Origin: VBDM01 sp964430565
Lineage (GTDB): Bacteria; Pseudomonadota; Gammaproteobacteria; Burkholderiales; SG8-39
Direction of reading: 5' to 3'
DNA: 64,000 nucleotides
Assembly: GCA_964430565.1 (NCBI GenBank)
Contig: CAYSFD010000028.1
Location: 70,571 to 134,570 of the forward strand
The notes beneath the pieces are model-generated. The model saw only the letters and a program-made list of their open reading frames with translations, was not told the origin of the DNA and did no database searches. Position numbers and translations under genes: made by a program. Shown here one piece after another: positions 31,823-40,862 of the stretch (the stretch's first letter is position 1; every line of letters starts with the position of its first letter).

Positions 31823-33403
31823 ATGCAATCCCTGCGTTTCGACAACCGCTTCGTGCGCGACCTGCCCGCCGATCCGCAGGCCGGGCCGCAGCGGCGGCAG
31901 GTGCACAAGGCGCTGTACTCGCGGGTGGAGTCCACGCCGGTGGCCGCGCCGCGGCTGATTGCGCATTCGCACGAGGTGGCGTCGCTGCTGGGCATCGCCG
32001 CGGCCGATGTCGCATCGCCCCAGTTCGCCCGGATTTTCTCCGGCAACGCGCTGCTCGACGGCATGCAGCCCTACGCGGCCAACTATGGCGGGCACCAGTT
32101 CGGCAACTGGGCCGGGCAGCTCGGCGACGGCCGCGCGATTACTCTGGGCGAAACGATCAACGCGGCGGGCGAGCGCTGGGAGCTGCAATTGAAGGGCGCG
32201 GGCCCGACCCCGTATTCGCGCAGCGCCGACGGCCGCGCCGTGTTGCGCTCGTCGGTCCGTGAATTTCTGTGCAGCGAGGCGATGCACCACCTTGGCGTGC
32301 CCACCACGCGCGCGTTGAGCCTGGTGGCGACGGGCGAAGAAGTCGTGCGGGACATGTTCTACGACGGCCGCGCCAGGCCCGAGCCGGGCGCGATCGTGTG
32401 CCGGGTGGCGCCGTCGTTCATTCGCTTCGGCAACTTCGAGCTGCCGGCGTCGCGCGGCGACTTCGTGCTGCTCAAGCAGTTGATCGATTTCACCATCCGC
32501 CGCGATTTCCCGGAGTTGATTTCCGAAAAAAGCGGCGACGAACAACTGTACGCGGAGTGGTTCGCCCAGGTGTGCGAGCGCACCGCGCGGATGATTGCGC
32601 ACTGGATGCGGGTGGGCTTCGTGCATGGGGTGATGAACACCGACAACATGTCGATCCTCGGCCTGACCATCGACTACGGGCCGTATGGCTGGATCGACGA
32701 CTTCGACCTCGATTGGACGCCCAACACCACCGATGCGGAGGGGCGCCGCTACCGCTTCGGGCAACAGGCGCAGATCGCGTATTGGAATCTGGGCCGGCTC
32801 GCGACCGCGCTGGTGCCGGCCTTCGGCTCCCACGATCCCCTGCGCGCCGGGATGCAGCGCTACGTGGACTCGTACAACGAGGCGGACCGCGACAACATCG
32901 CGGCAAAGCTCGGCCTCGCCGAATGCCTGGATGAAGACGTTGAGCTCATGCAGGCGCTGTACGCGCTGCTGCAGGAAGCCGAGGTCGACATGACGCTGTT
33001 CTTCCGCGCGCTCAACGACGTGGACCTGAACGCGCCGACCGATTCGCCCAAGCTATCGCCGCTCAGCTCGGCGTTCTATGACGAGGCGAAAATGCAACAC
33101 GCCCAACCGCAATTCAACGACTGGCTGGCGCGCTACGGCGCGCGCGTGCGCCGCGATAAGGGGCCGCCGGAGGAGCGGCGCGCACGCATGCATGCGGCCA
33201 ACCCGCGCTACGTTCTGCGCAACTACCTGGCGCAGCAGGCGATCGACCGCGCCGAGCAGGGCGATGACGCGGGCATCCACGAATTGCTCGAGGTGTTGCG
33301 CCGCCCGTACGACGACCAGATCGGCCGCGAGCAGTTTGCCCAGCTCAGGCCGGATTGGGCGCGCGACCGCGCCGGGTGTTCGATGCTGTCCTGCAGCTCC
33401 TGA
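31823..33403 (+). CDS. selO: Protein adenylyltransferase SelO/YdiU
   Basis: The 526-residue pseudokinase-fold enzyme has the SelO landmarks GGHQFGNWAGQLGDGRA, LQLKGAGPTPYSR, ADGRAVLRSSVREFL, and the metal/catalytic stretch HGVMNTDNMSILGLTIDYGPYGW. SelO transfers AMP to Ser, Thr or Tyr of target proteins and is linked to redox stress. The C-terminus reads CSMLSCSS; the residue that is selenocysteine in animal homologues is cysteine here, as in most bacteria. Start at 31823; the ribosome site is weak. Confidence 0.94.
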   Translation: MQSLRFDNRFVRDLPADPQAGPQRRQVHKALYSRVESTPVAAPRLIAHSHEVASLLGIAAADVASPQFARIFSGNALLDGMQPYAANYGGHQFGNWAGQLGDGRAITLGETINAAGERWELQLKGAGPTPYSRSADGRAVLRSSVREFLCSEAMHHLGVPTTRALSLVATGEEVVRDMFYDGRARPEPGAIVCRVAPSFIRFGNFELPASRGDFVLLKQLIDFTIRRDFPELISEKSGDEQLYAEWFAQVCERTARMIAHWMRVGFVHGVMNTDNMSILGLTIDYGPYGWIDDFDLDWTPNTTDAEGRRYRFGQQAQIAYWNLGRLATALVPAFGSHDPLRAGMQRYVDSYNEADRDNIAAKLGLAECLDEDVELMQALYALLQEAEVDMTLFFRALNDVDLNAPTDSPKLSPLSSAFYDEAKMQHAQPQFNDWLARYGARVRRDKGPPEERRARMHAANPRYVLRNYLAQQAIDRAEQGDDAGIHELLEVLRRPYDDQIGREQFAQLRPDWARDRAGCSMLSCSS

Positions 33404-33415
33404 GCCGGGCGCGCT

Positions 33416-34537
33416 TCAATCAAAACTAACGATCTCCACCCAATTCGCCCCTTTCCCCGTCGGAACCTTCTGCAGCAGCTTGAGCGCGCCGCTCGCCTGC
33501 TCGATCGCATAAACCGAGATCGTTTCCGATTTTTCCCCGGAGGCGACGAGGAATCTTCCCTTGGGATCGATCGCGAATCCGCGCGGCTGCTTTTCGGTCG
33601 GTGTGCTCGAGAGGTAGCTGAGTTTCCCGCTCGCCGCGTCGACGCTGAACGCCGCGAGGGTGTTCGAAGTGCGCTCCGAGGCGTACAGGAATTTTCCGTT
33701 CGGGGTCATGTGAATGTCCGCGGCCCAGATGTCGTTGTCGGTGTTGCGCGGGTGGGGGCGCGGCGAGCCGGGCTGGAGCTTGGTATCCGGCGGCAGCGCT
33801 AAGGCCGAGCTCGCTTCGGTCAGCAAGCCCGTCTTCGCGTCGAGCGACAGCGTGTGCACCGTGGCGAGGAGCTCCGAGAGCAGGTACACGAACTTGTTGT
33901 CGGGCGAGAAGACGAAGTGGCGCGGGCCGGTCCCGGGTTTCATCTGGAGGACCGCGGGCGTGTTCGAGGAAAGCCGCCCGGTCTTCGCGTCGAAGACGAA
34001 CTGGAAGATCTGGTCGGTGCCGAGGTTCGGGACGAAGACGAAGCGGTTGCTCGCGTCCACGAGGATCGAGTGGGCGTTGCGGCCCCCCGGGATCACCTGC
34101 AGGGGCTCCGCCGCAACGCGGCCGTCCGCGCCGACCGCGTTGACGCTCACCAGGTGAGCGCCGTAGGACGCGCCGAAGAGGAAGCGCCCGGTGCGGTCGA
34201 GCGAGATGTACGGGAAGCTCTCCGCGAGGGGCGCGGTGGACAGGGGCTTCAAGGCGCCCGAGCCTGAGTCGATGGCATAGACGTGCACCGTATACGGCTT
34301 CGAGCGCGAGACCGCGTAGAGCCGGCGCCGGTCCGGGCTCACCGCCATCGGCATCACCACTTTCGCCACCTGGACGCGCGCAAGGGTTTTCAGCGCGCCG
34401 TCCGCCTGCAGGCTCCAGGCACCGATCTCGCCGTCCTCGGCGTTCGAGACGTAAACGAAGGTTCCCGCCAGAGCCGAGGTGCTTGCCAGTGCCGACATGG
34501 CGATGATCCCCTTGGTGAGTTTCGAGAAAGGCTTCAT
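33416..34537 (-). CDS. Exported lactonase-family beta-propeller protein
   Basis: The 373-residue product has a signal peptide (about 1-25, ALASTSALAG) and repeated propeller blades such as TFVYVSNAEDGEIGAWSL, RRLYAVSRSKPYTVHVYAI, RFVFVPNLGTDQIFQF and KFLYASERTSNTLAAFSV. This layout fits the 6-phosphogluconolactonase/YkgB-type lactonase family. A periplasmic location argues against pentose phosphate metabolism, so the real substrate is unknown. The start was set at 34537 because the signal peptide begins there. It converges with selO, 12 bp from its stop. Confidence 0.85.
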   Translation of the reverse strand: MKPFSKLTKGIIAMSALASTSALAGTFVYVSNAEDGEIGAWSLQADGALKTLARVQVAKVVMPMAVSPDRRRLYAVSRSKPYTVHVYAIDSGSGALKPLSTAPLAESFPYISLDRTGRFLFGASYGAHLVSVNAVGADGRVAAEPLQVIPGGRNAHSILVDASNRFVFVPNLGTDQIFQFVFDAKTGRLSSNTPAVLQMKPGTGPRHFVFSPDNKFVYLLSELLATVHTLSLDAKTGLLTEASSALALPPDTKLQPGSPRPHPRNTDNDIWAADIHMTPNGKFLYASERTSNTLAAFSVDAASGKLSYLSSTPTEKQPRGFAIDPKGRFLVASGEKSETISVYAIEQASGALKLLQKVPTGKGANWVEIVSFD

Positions 34538-34648
34538 GGTCGACCCCTTCAGGCGTTGATGCGGATGAAGTGCATACGCTCCGGCATGGTTCTCAGGTCT
34601 TGCAATCCGGAACGAGAAGAACGACGACCTGGAGCCCAAGGCCTTCCG

Positions 34649-35026
34649 CTAGCGTCCGTCCCGCCGCACCACGACGATGCGCCGGTCGCCGAACACCAGT
34701 GCGCTCGCCGCCCAGGAGATGAGCGCATACACGATCGCGCCGAGCACCGCGGACCAGAACCCGCCGACGCTGAATCCCTTGACGAAGGACGCCACGAACC
34801 AGAACAGGAGCCCGTTGATCACGAAGATGAACAAGCCCAACGTCAGGACGGTGACCGGCAACGTCAACAGCACGATGAGCGGCCGGATCAGGGTGTTGAC
34901 GAGCCCGAGCACGAGCGCTGCGATGAGCGCGGTGTAGAAGCTCTCCACCTGCACCGAGGGCACGAGGTAGGGCAGGGCGAGCAGCGCGAGCGCGTTGATC
35001 AACCAGACGAGGAGGAGGTTCGCCAT
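34649..35026 (-). CDS. Phage-holin-family (Hol_phage4-like) membrane protein
   Basis: The 125-residue protein has four hydrophobic helices: LLLVWLINALALLALPYLVP, FYTALIAALVLGLVNTLIRPLIVLLTLP, TLGLFIFVINGLLFWFVASFVKGF and FWSAVLGAIVYALISWAASALVF. The N-T-L-I-R-P-L-(I/V) motif after helix 2 is typical of the family found across bacterial chromosomes. Despite the name it is not linked to phage here. The start at 35026 is preceded by GAGGAGG-type sequence on the minus strand complement region. It is divergent from the GST gene. Confidence 0.8.
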   Translation of the reverse strand: MANLLLVWLINALALLALPYLVPSVQVESFYTALIAALVLGLVNTLIRPLIVLLTLPVTVLTLGLFIFVINGLLFWFVASFVKGFSVGGFWSAVLGAIVYALISWAASALVFGDRRIVVVRRDGR

Positions 35027-35099
35027 GGAAACGCAAGCATAACAGGCCTGGATTAGAATCCCTGCTCCCGAACCAACCAACACCCCAAGGAGTCTTTGC

Positions 35100-35714
35100 A
35101 TGCTCACGCTTTTCTACGCCCCCGGCGCCTGTTCGATGGCGTCCCACATCGTCCTCGAGGAGTCGGGCGAGAAGTACGACGCCCATCGCATGGATCTCGC
35201 CAAGGGCGAGCAGCGCACGCCGGAGTACATGAAGATTCATCCGCTCGGCCGCGTGCCGGCGCTCAAGCTCGACGACGGCTCGCCGCTCTCGGAGAACACG
35301 GCGATCCTGCCTTATTTGGGCAAGCGCTTCGGCCTGTGGCCGACCGATCCGATCGAGGAAGCGAAGGCGCTTTCCATCGTGGGTTTTTTCGCCACGAGCG
35401 TGCATCCCGCGCACGGCCACATCGGCCGGCCCGAGCGCTATACCGACGATAAAGGCGCCTTCCCTGGTATCCAGGCCAAGGGGAAGCAGAGCTTCCACGA
35501 GTACCTGAAGCAGATTGACGCACTGTACGCGGGGCGCGAGTGGCTGTCGGACAAGTATTCGGTGCTCGACCCCTATGCGCTGGTGTTCTACGCATGGGGC
35601 CTGAAGCGCGAGCTACCGGTGGCGGAGCTGAAGAACTACACGGCCGCCAAGGACCGCATGGCCAAACGCCCGGCGGTGCAGCGCGTCGTCGCGGACGAGG
35701 GCGTGAAGCTGTAG
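35100..35714 (+). CDS. Glutathione S-transferase
   Basis: The 204-residue protein has the thioredoxin-like N-terminal domain (LTLFYAPGACSMASHIVLEE, HPLGRVPALKLDDGSPLSENTAILPYL). The cis-Pro sits in RVPAL, and the Ser-Glu glutathione contact pair in L-S-E-N. The helical C-terminal domain contains LSVLDPYALVFYAWG. APGACS near the N-terminus fits the beta-class-like bacterial type. It conjugates or reduces substrates with glutathione. AAGGAGTC precedes the ATG. Confidence 0.88.
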   Translation: MLTLFYAPGACSMASHIVLEESGEKYDAHRMDLAKGEQRTPEYMKIHPLGRVPALKLDDGSPLSENTAILPYLGKRFGLWPTDPIEEAKALSIVGFFATSVHPAHGHIGRPERYTDDKGAFPGIQAKGKQSFHEYLKQIDALYAGREWLSDKYSVLDPYALVFYAWGLKRELPVAELKNYTAAKDRMAKRPAVQRVVADEGVKL

Positions 35715-35733
35715 TCCTCAGGGACGAGAGACG

Positions 35734-36699
35734 ATGACGATTCTCAGACGAGCTTCGCTCGCGGCCGTTCTCTTCGCCGTCTCCGGCGCCTGTGCGGCCG
35801 CCGACGTGGTCCGCGTGAACGCCTTCCCGAACGCGAAGGCGCTGCCGCTGCACGCCGGGATCGCGCACGGAATTTTCGCCGCGCGCGGGCTCGAGGTGCA
35901 GCTCACCCTCACGCCGAGCTCCGAGGAACAGCGCAAGGGCCTCGCCGCGGGCAAGTTCGAGGTCGCGCACGCCGCCGTGGACAACGCGGTCGCGATGGTC
36001 GACAAGGCGAAGCAGGACGTGGTGATCGTCACCGGCGGCGACAACGGCATGAACCAGTTCTTCGTCCAGCCCGGCATCGGCTCGTTCGCCGACCTGCGCG
36101 GGCGCATCGTCATCGTCGATGCGCCGAACACGGCCTACGCGCTGCTCGCGAAGAAGATCCTCGCGAAGCACGGCCTGAAGGAAGGCGACTACACCGTGAA
36201 GCCGGTCGGCGCCGGCCCGTTCCGACTCAAGGCGATGGCCGAGCACAAGGAATACGCCGCCGCGATTCTCAATCTCCCGTTTACCGTCCAGGCCGAGGAG
36301 ATGGGCTTAAAGAGCCTCGGCAACCCGGTGGACCTGCTCGGGCCCTACCAGGCGGCCGGAGCGTTCACGCGCCGCGAATGGGCGAAAGCCAACGCAGCGC
36401 TGCTCGAGCGCTATATCGGCGCCTACGTCGAGGCGCTGCGCTTCGCGCTCGCGCGCCGCGCCGAGAGCGTCGCGATCCTCGCCAAGGAGCTGAAACTCTC
36501 CGCTGCAGTCGCCGAGCGCACCTACCGGCAGCTCGCGAATCCCGCGACCGGCTTCACCCCGGACGCCAGGTTCGACCACGAGGGCTTCCGCAACATGCTC
36601 GCGCTACGCGCCGAGATGGAGGGTGGGGGCGCCGCTGCGCCGGAGAAGTATTACGACCTCTCCTACTACGAGCGGGCGATGACGCGGCTCGCGAAGTGA
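35734..36699 (+). CDS. Periplasmic NMT1/THI5-like solute-binding protein
   Basis: The 321-residue protein has a signal peptide (ending GACAAA) and an ABC-type binding fold of the NMT1/THI5 or SsuA group. Readable blocks are ALPLHAGIAHGIFAARGLEVQL, KFEVAHAAVDNAVAMV, DLRGRIVIVDAPNTAYALLAKKILAKHGL and AAILNLPFTVQAEEMG. Such proteins bind thiamine precursors, sulfonates or aromatic compounds. No permease or ATPase gene is adjacent, so it looks like an orphan receptor. It lies 19 bp after the GST gene, likely one transcript. Confidence 0.83.
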   Translation: MTILRRASLAAVLFAVSGACAAADVVRVNAFPNAKALPLHAGIAHGIFAARGLEVQLTLTPSSEEQRKGLAAGKFEVAHAAVDNAVAMVDKAKQDVVIVTGGDNGMNQFFVQPGIGSFADLRGRIVIVDAPNTAYALLAKKILAKHGLKEGDYTVKPVGAGPFRLKAMAEHKEYAAAILNLPFTVQAEEMGLKSLGNPVDLLGPYQAAGAFTRREWAKANAALLERYIGAYVEALRFALARRAESVAILAKELKLSAAVAERTYRQLANPATGFTPDARFDHEGFRNMLALRAEMEGGGAAAPEKYYDLSYYERAMTRLAK

Positions 36700-36742
36700 G
36701 ATCCGCGCGCGGGCGCCGGAGGTCGGCTCAGTCCACCCTCCG

Positions 36743-37597
36743 TTATTTCTGCGCCATCTCCTGGCGGTACAGCTGCCTCACCGCTTCTTCCTTGAGGGCG
36801 TCATCGACGACCCGCATGACGCCGTTCACGTCGACGGCCTTCTCGACGCGCTCGAAGCGCCCGGTCAGCTCGGTCTCCGGGTGTAGTTTGCCGCTCTGGT
36901 AGAGCGACCAGATTTCTTTCCCGTACCGGGTTTCCAGAATCTCCGGAGCATATTGGCCGAAGTAGGCGGCCAGGTTGCCGACGTCGCGCTCGAGCATGCC
37001 GCCGGCGTGGGCGTTGCCCGCGGCGTCGACCGCCTGGGGCAGGTCGATGATGACCGGGCCTTCGCCGCCGAAGAGCACGTTGTATTCCGACAGGTCGCCG
37101 TGGACGACTCCGGCGCAGAGCATGCGCACGACTTCCCGGATCAGCATGAGGTGGAACTCGCGCGCCTGCTCCGGGGTGAGCACCACGTCGTTCAGCCTCG
37201 GAGCGGGCTCGCCCTCGCCGTCGGTCACGAGTTCCATCAGCAGCACGCCGTCCATGAAGTTGTACGGCCGCGGGACGCGCACGCCGGCGGCGGCGAGGCG
37301 GTACAAGGCGTCGACCTCGGCGCTTTGCCATGACTCTTCCTTCGCCTTGCGTCCATAGCGGCTGCCCTTCTCCATGGCGCGGGCGCGGCGGCTGTTTTTC
37401 ACCTTGCGGCCCTCGGTGTAATCGACGCTCTGGCGGAAGCTGCGTTTGTTGGCTTCTTTGTAGACCTTCGCGCAGCGGACATCGTCCCCGCAGCGGACCA
37501 CGTAGATCATGGCCTCCTTGCCGCTCATGAGCTGGCGGCTGACCGAATCGACGAGGCCGGCCTCGACCAGCGGTTCGATTCTTTGCGGGATTTTCAA
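36743..37597 (-). CDS. RIO1-type atypical serine kinase
   Basis: The 284-residue kinase begins KIPQRIEPLVEAGLVDSVSRQLMSGKEAMIYVVRCG. It has the RIO ATP-binding segment KVYKEANKRSFRQSV, the loop NSRRARAMEKGSRYGRK, catalytic VHGDLSEYN and metal motif IIDLPQAVD. This form is common in proteobacteria; its targets are poorly known. A TTG at 37597 is used as start because conserved sequence begins at that point and no ATG or GTG lies nearby in frame. The long open frame further upstream runs over the intergenic region and is not believed. Confidence 0.86.
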   Translation of the reverse strand: MKIPQRIEPLVEAGLVDSVSRQLMSGKEAMIYVVRCGDDVRCAKVYKEANKRSFRQSVDYTEGRKVKNSRRARAMEKGSRYGRKAKEESWQSAEVDALYRLAAAGVRVPRPYNFMDGVLLMELVTDGEGEPAPRLNDVVLTPEQAREFHLMLIREVVRMLCAGVVHGDLSEYNVLFGGEGPVIIDLPQAVDAAGNAHAGGMLERDVGNLAAYFGQYAPEILETRYGKEIWSLYQSGKLHPETELTGRFERVEKAVDVNGVMRVVDDALKEEAVRQLYRQEMAQK

Positions 37598-37790
37598 AAG
37601 CGCTTTTCTGCGCCGCGTCGGCGCGTGGTGACTACGATGGCGGACCGCTTCGACACGGATGTCTCGCGCGGGAGGGCGCAATCTACAGCAAAACGGGGAA
37701 ACATTCTTGTGCCCGCCGCGTCCGCGTTGAACCCGAGGCGAGGACGGCGCACTATAGAAGACTCGCGCCCACGCAAGGGCAAGACACGAA

Positions 37791-38513
37791 ATGAAGATCT
37801 CCGTCGTCGTTCCCGCGTTCAACGAAGAGCGGCTGCTGCCCGGGTCGCTCGTCAGCATCCGCATGGCCATGGAGGGATTCAGCCGGCTCGGCTGGACCTC
37901 CGAACTCATCGTGTGCGACAACAACTCCACCGACCGCACGGCGGAGATTGCGAAGGCCGCGGGGGCGCAGGTCGTGTTCGAGCCGGTCAACCAGATCAGC
38001 CGCGCGCGCAATACCGGGGCCGCCTGCGCCGGAGGGGATTGGATTTTTTTCGTGGATGCCGATTCCACTCCCACTGCGGAGCTTTTTCTGGAAGCGGCTG
38101 ACGCCATCCGCGCCGGGTGTCTGGCTGGTGGAAGCACCGTGGCCTACGAGGATCCGCCTCCCGGCGTCGCGCTCGCGACCGGAATCTGGAACGCAGTGAG
38201 CAGAATCAACAAGTGGGCGGCAGGGTCGTTTATCTTTTGCGAGGCGGCGGCCTTCCGCGAGACCGGCGGTTTCAGCGAGGAGCTGTACGCGAGCGAGGAG
38301 ATCGATCTATTCCGGCGCCTGAAGCGCCTCGCCCGGCGCGAGAAGCGCGCCATCGTCATCCTTCACCGCCACCCCCTGCGAACCAGCGATCGCAAGCTGC
38401 GGCTCTACGGCTGGGGCGAGTTTTTCAGGTTCATGGTGAAGACTGCCGTGTCGCGAGGGCGCACGCTGCACAGCCGGCAGGACTGCTTTTCCTGGTACGA
38501 CGGCCGACGCTGA
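37791..38513 (+). CDS. Family 2 glycosyltransferase
   Basis: The 240-residue GT-A enzyme reads ISVVVPAFNEERLLPGSL, LIVCDNNSTDRTAEIA, ISRARNTGAACAGGDWIFFVDADS with the DxD-type metal site, and an acceptor loop FRETGGFSEELYASEEIDLFRRL. It transfers a sugar from a nucleotide donor to an unknown acceptor. It is cytoplasmic, without membrane helices. It is divergent from the RIO kinase across a 193-bp gap in which nothing definite is seen. Confidence 0.88.
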   Translation: MKISVVVPAFNEERLLPGSLVSIRMAMEGFSRLGWTSELIVCDNNSTDRTAEIAKAAGAQVVFEPVNQISRARNTGAACAGGDWIFFVDADSTPTAELFLEAADAIRAGCLAGGSTVAYEDPPPGVALATGIWNAVSRINKWAAGSFIFCEAAAFRETGGFSEELYASEEIDLFRRLKRLARREKRAIVILHRHPLRTSDRKLRLYGWGEFFRFMVKTAVSRGRTLHSRQDCFSWYDGRR

Positions 38514-38542
38514 CGATCTCCAGCCAGCGAGGCCAAGGGTGC

Positions 38543-38818
38543 TCAGCGCTGGCGCCGGTGTTTGTCCCCGAACTTGAACGGCCTCTTGCCCTGTGGCCCG
38601 CCGCCGGGTCTGGGATGACCCGGGGGGTTGGGGGCATTCCGCCGGGCGCCCTGCTGCTGATTGTCCTGTCGATTGCCCGAAGCGAGCTTGATCTCGAGCT
38701 CGTTGATCTCATCCCATTCGGCCTCGGTCCGCTGCCTCTCCGGAATCGCGAGAAGCGCCTGCAGGCGCTGACGGGGGGAAATCGGTTGCGGCGCATCCAT
38801 GCCGACATTATCTACCAC
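38543..38818 (-). CDS. Small basic hypothetical protein
   Basis: This 91-residue protein has an ordered helical N-terminal half (ISPRQRLQALLAIPERQRTE and EWDEINELEIKLA) and a disordered basic tail rich in Pro, Gly and Arg (GHPRPGGGPQGKRPFKFGDK). The GTG at 38818 is preferred because GGAGGAG lies seven bases upstream; an ATG at 38800 is the alternative. It follows the small winged-helix-like gene by 13 bp. The basic tail suggests nucleic acid binding, but that is only inference. Confidence 0.55.
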   Translation of the reverse strand: MVDNVGMDAPQPISPRQRLQALLAIPERQRTEAEWDEINELEIKLASGNRQDNQQQGARRNAPNPPGHPRPGGGPQGKRPFKFGDKHRRQR

Positions 38819-38831
38819 CGCAGCGCTCCTC

Positions 38832-39125
38832 CTACATCTGCGCTTTCAGCTGCGCTTTCGATTTCCTGCCGGGACTGGCAGGTGGAATGTATCCCGCGAT
38901 CCGGCAGAGCAAGCCCTCGCTCTTCTTGCCGTCGTTGAATCGAATCGACTGACAGGTCATGACCTCGCCCCTGGCGGACAGCGTGGACACGTGGAGCCGC
39001 ACATTTTCAAGCGAGAGTCCCGTGGCTGTCGCGATCTCAGAGTCAAGCTGTTCGCCGCGGTCTTTCAGGTATTTCAGGATTTCCTGCAAGTCGGATACTC
39101 CTTGTTTTCTGTCTTGGGAATGCAT
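38832..39125 (-). CDS. Small winged-helix-like protein
   Basis: The 97-residue product reads LQEILKYLKDRGEQLDSEIATATGLSLENVRLHVSTLSARGEV, a pattern of three helices with a recognition helix as in winged-helix DNA-binding proteins. QSIRFNDGKKSEGLLCRIAGYIPPASPG forms a likely wing and tail. It may regulate itself and the small basic protein gene that follows. No ligand domain is present. Confidence 0.6.
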   Translation of the reverse strand: MHSQDRKQGVSDLQEILKYLKDRGEQLDSEIATATGLSLENVRLHVSTLSARGEVMTCQSIRFNDGKKSEGLLCRIAGYIPPASPGRKSKAQLKAQM

Positions 39126-39215
39126 CGACGCTCGAAAGCGGAGGCATATATTACGGCAAAGCCGCCGATCCCTCCATGGGTTCTTTTATCCGCCCCCGGC
39201 TTCGCCGGCAAGGCC

Positions 39216-39246
39216 TTGATCTGTCGGCGATCTGCATTACCATACC
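39216..39246 (+). promoter_or_regulatory. Promoter-like site containing the second 22-bp repeat copy
   Basis: TTGATC at 39216-39221 and TACCAT at 39238-39243 are separated by 16 bp, an acceptable sigma70 layout, 29 bp before the lipocalin-like gene start. The stretch 39225-39246 is identical to 31772-31793 upstream of selO, so spacer and -10 are shared between two distant genes. Confidence 0.45.
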
Positions 39247-39271
39247 CAAACTGCCACAACGGGAGGACATC

Positions 39272-39775
39272 ATGAAGATCGCACAAATTGCGGCCGCAGC
39301 TGTTTCGCTCGCGCTGGCGGGTGGCGCGGGCGCACAGGCGGCGAAGGGCCTCAGGGACCAGCTCGTTGGCACCTGGGAATTCATCGTCGCTGAGGTCACG
39401 GCGCCGGACGGCAAGAAGTCGTATCCGTTCGGCAAGATGCCCAAGGGCGTTCTCATCTTCACCTCCGATGGCCGCTTCGCGCAAATCCACGTGGGCGACG
39501 TGCCCAGGATCGCATCCAACAACCGCCTGACCGGCACGGCCGACGAATACCAGGCGATCATGCGCGGCAGCCTCTCGGTGTTCGGCACCTACACGGTCGA
39601 CGAGGGCAAGAAGACGGTCACCTACAAGATCGCATCCAGCTCTTTCCCGAACTGGGAGGGCGAGGCGCAGACGCGCACGATCGACCGGCTTACCGATGGA
39701 GAATTCATCAACACCAATCCGAATGTGGCCGGGGGCCGCGGATCCGCGTCGAATCTCTACAGGCGGGCGAAGTAG
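39272..39775 (+). CDS. Exported lipocalin-like domain protein (PF13924 type)
   Basis: The 167-residue product has a signal peptide (ending AGAQA) and a lipocalin-like barrel: LRDQLVGTWEFIVAEV, GVLIFTSDGRFAQIHV, and FGTYTVDEGKKTVTYKI. The G-T-W near the start is the lipocalin-type signature. Function is unknown; such proteins may bind small hydrophobic molecules. The start at 39272 has GGGAGG upstream. It is a separate family from the Blc-type lipocalin at 47327. Confidence 0.8.
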   Translation: MKIAQIAAAAVSLALAGGAGAQAAKGLRDQLVGTWEFIVAEVTAPDGKKSYPFGKMPKGVLIFTSDGRFAQIHVGDVPRIASNNRLTGTADEYQAIMRGSLSVFGTYTVDEGKKTVTYKIASSSFPNWEGEAQTRTIDRLTDGEFINTNPNVAGGRGSASNLYRRAK

Positions 39776-39806
39776 GGCGGTCGCCGCGAATCGGCTTCAG
39801 CCTAGA

Positions 39807-40862
39807 ATGAATTACATGAATCCATCGCTTCGGGCGCTGGTCCTGATTCCAGCCTTGGCCCTGCTGTCGGGCTGCCTGCCGCGAATTCCAGATGATCCGT
39901 CCTTGCTCGTGATCGACCGGGGCAGGTTGCCGCCCCCGGATATCGCTCTGAATGTCCCGGGCCTCTCGCCTTGCACGGACAATCCCGATCGCACGCTGCA
40001 CCTCAATGCCGGACAAGCCGTCACCGTGCTCGTGCACGGTTGTTACGGCTCGGCGGGGCTCTTCAGGGCGCTGGGGCAGGTGCTTGCGTTTCACGGCCAG
40101 CAAGCGGTCTGCTATAGCTACGACTATCGCGACAGTCTCATGGTGAGTTCCGCAGAGCTGATCGCGTCGCTCGATGCCTTGGCGAGGGGAATGCAGAACA
40201 AACGGATCACGGTCATTGGTCATAGTCAGGGCGGACTGATCGCGCGCAAGGCCCTGGTCGAAGACCGCCCGGATTCCCTGAAGAATGCCGACGCCGATCT
40301 TCGCCTGGTAACCGTATCGGCCCCCCTTGCAGGGATCGCCTCGGCTGAAACCTGCGGCTCGCCCCTGGCGAAGTATTTGAGTCTGGGACTCATCCCGGTG
40401 ACCTGCAAGCTTATCTCCGGCGACAAGTGGTACGAGATCACCTCCGCGTCGGATTTTATCCGTCAGCCCGGACGGCTCGTCGGGCAGGTGGAAGAGTATC
40501 TCAAGATCATGACCGACGAACGCGGAGCGTGCCGTAAATACGACAAGAACGGCGTTTGCGCGGTGGATGACTTCGTGTTCAGCCTGGCGGAGCAGCGCCT
40601 TCCGAAGGTCGACGAGGGTGGCCGCGTGAAAATCATAGAGGTCAAGGCGGGTCATGTGGAAATCGTGGGCGATCGTCGGGTCGTTCCCACCAAACTCATC
40701 GCCACCCTGCAGCAGAACGGAATCCTGAATCCAACGGAAACAAGCCGAAGTGAGGCGTTCAACAGGCTGCTCGCCAGGCTTTACCAGAACGAATCGGCGA
40801 TCGAACCGGACACGGTGGGTTCCGGTTCCGCAAGCTGCCGGGCGTGTACCGGCTCAAGATAG
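39807..40862 (+). CDS. Lipoprotein alpha/beta hydrolase (lipase-like)
   Basis: The 351-residue product begins with a lipoprotein signal (LVLIPALALLSGC, lipobox LLSGC). The hydrolase core follows: VTVLVHGCYGSAGLF with the oxyanion strand, and ITVIGHSQGGLIARKAL with GHSQG as nucleophile elbow. A late KAGHVEIV segment offers the histidine. It would be anchored to the outer or inner membrane and may act on lipids or esters. Start at 39807 or 39816; neither has a strong ribosome site. Confidence 0.8.
   Translation: MNYMNPSLRALVLIPALALLSGCLPRIPDDPSLLVIDRGRLPPPDIALNVPGLSPCTDNPDRTLHLNAGQAVTVLVHGCYGSAGLFRALGQVLAFHGQQAVCYSYDYRDSLMVSSAELIASLDALARGMQNKRITVIGHSQGGLIARKALVEDRPDSLKNADADLRLVTVSAPLAGIASAETCGSPLAKYLSLGLIPVTCKLISGDKWYEITSASDFIRQPGRLVGQVEEYLKIMTDERGACRKYDKNGVCAVDDFVFSLAEQRLPKVDEGGRVKIIEVKAGHVEIVGDRRVVPTKLIATLQQNGILNPTETSRSEAFNRLLARLYQNESAIEPDTVGSGSASCRACTGSR

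Noticed and set aside
33380..33403. Selenocysteine in SelO
   Set aside because: The C-terminal motif reads CSMLSCSS with ordinary cysteine codons and no in-frame TGA before the natural stop.
34649..35026. Holin-family protein as a sign of a prophage
   Set aside because: This small membrane family is common on chromosomes, and no lysis, capsid, integrase or att-like sequence is nearby.
36743..38137. 464-codon version of the RIO kinase
   Set aside because: The extra N-terminal part runs over the intergenic region and antisense to the glycosyltransferase gene. Conserved kinase sequence starts at the TTG at 37597.
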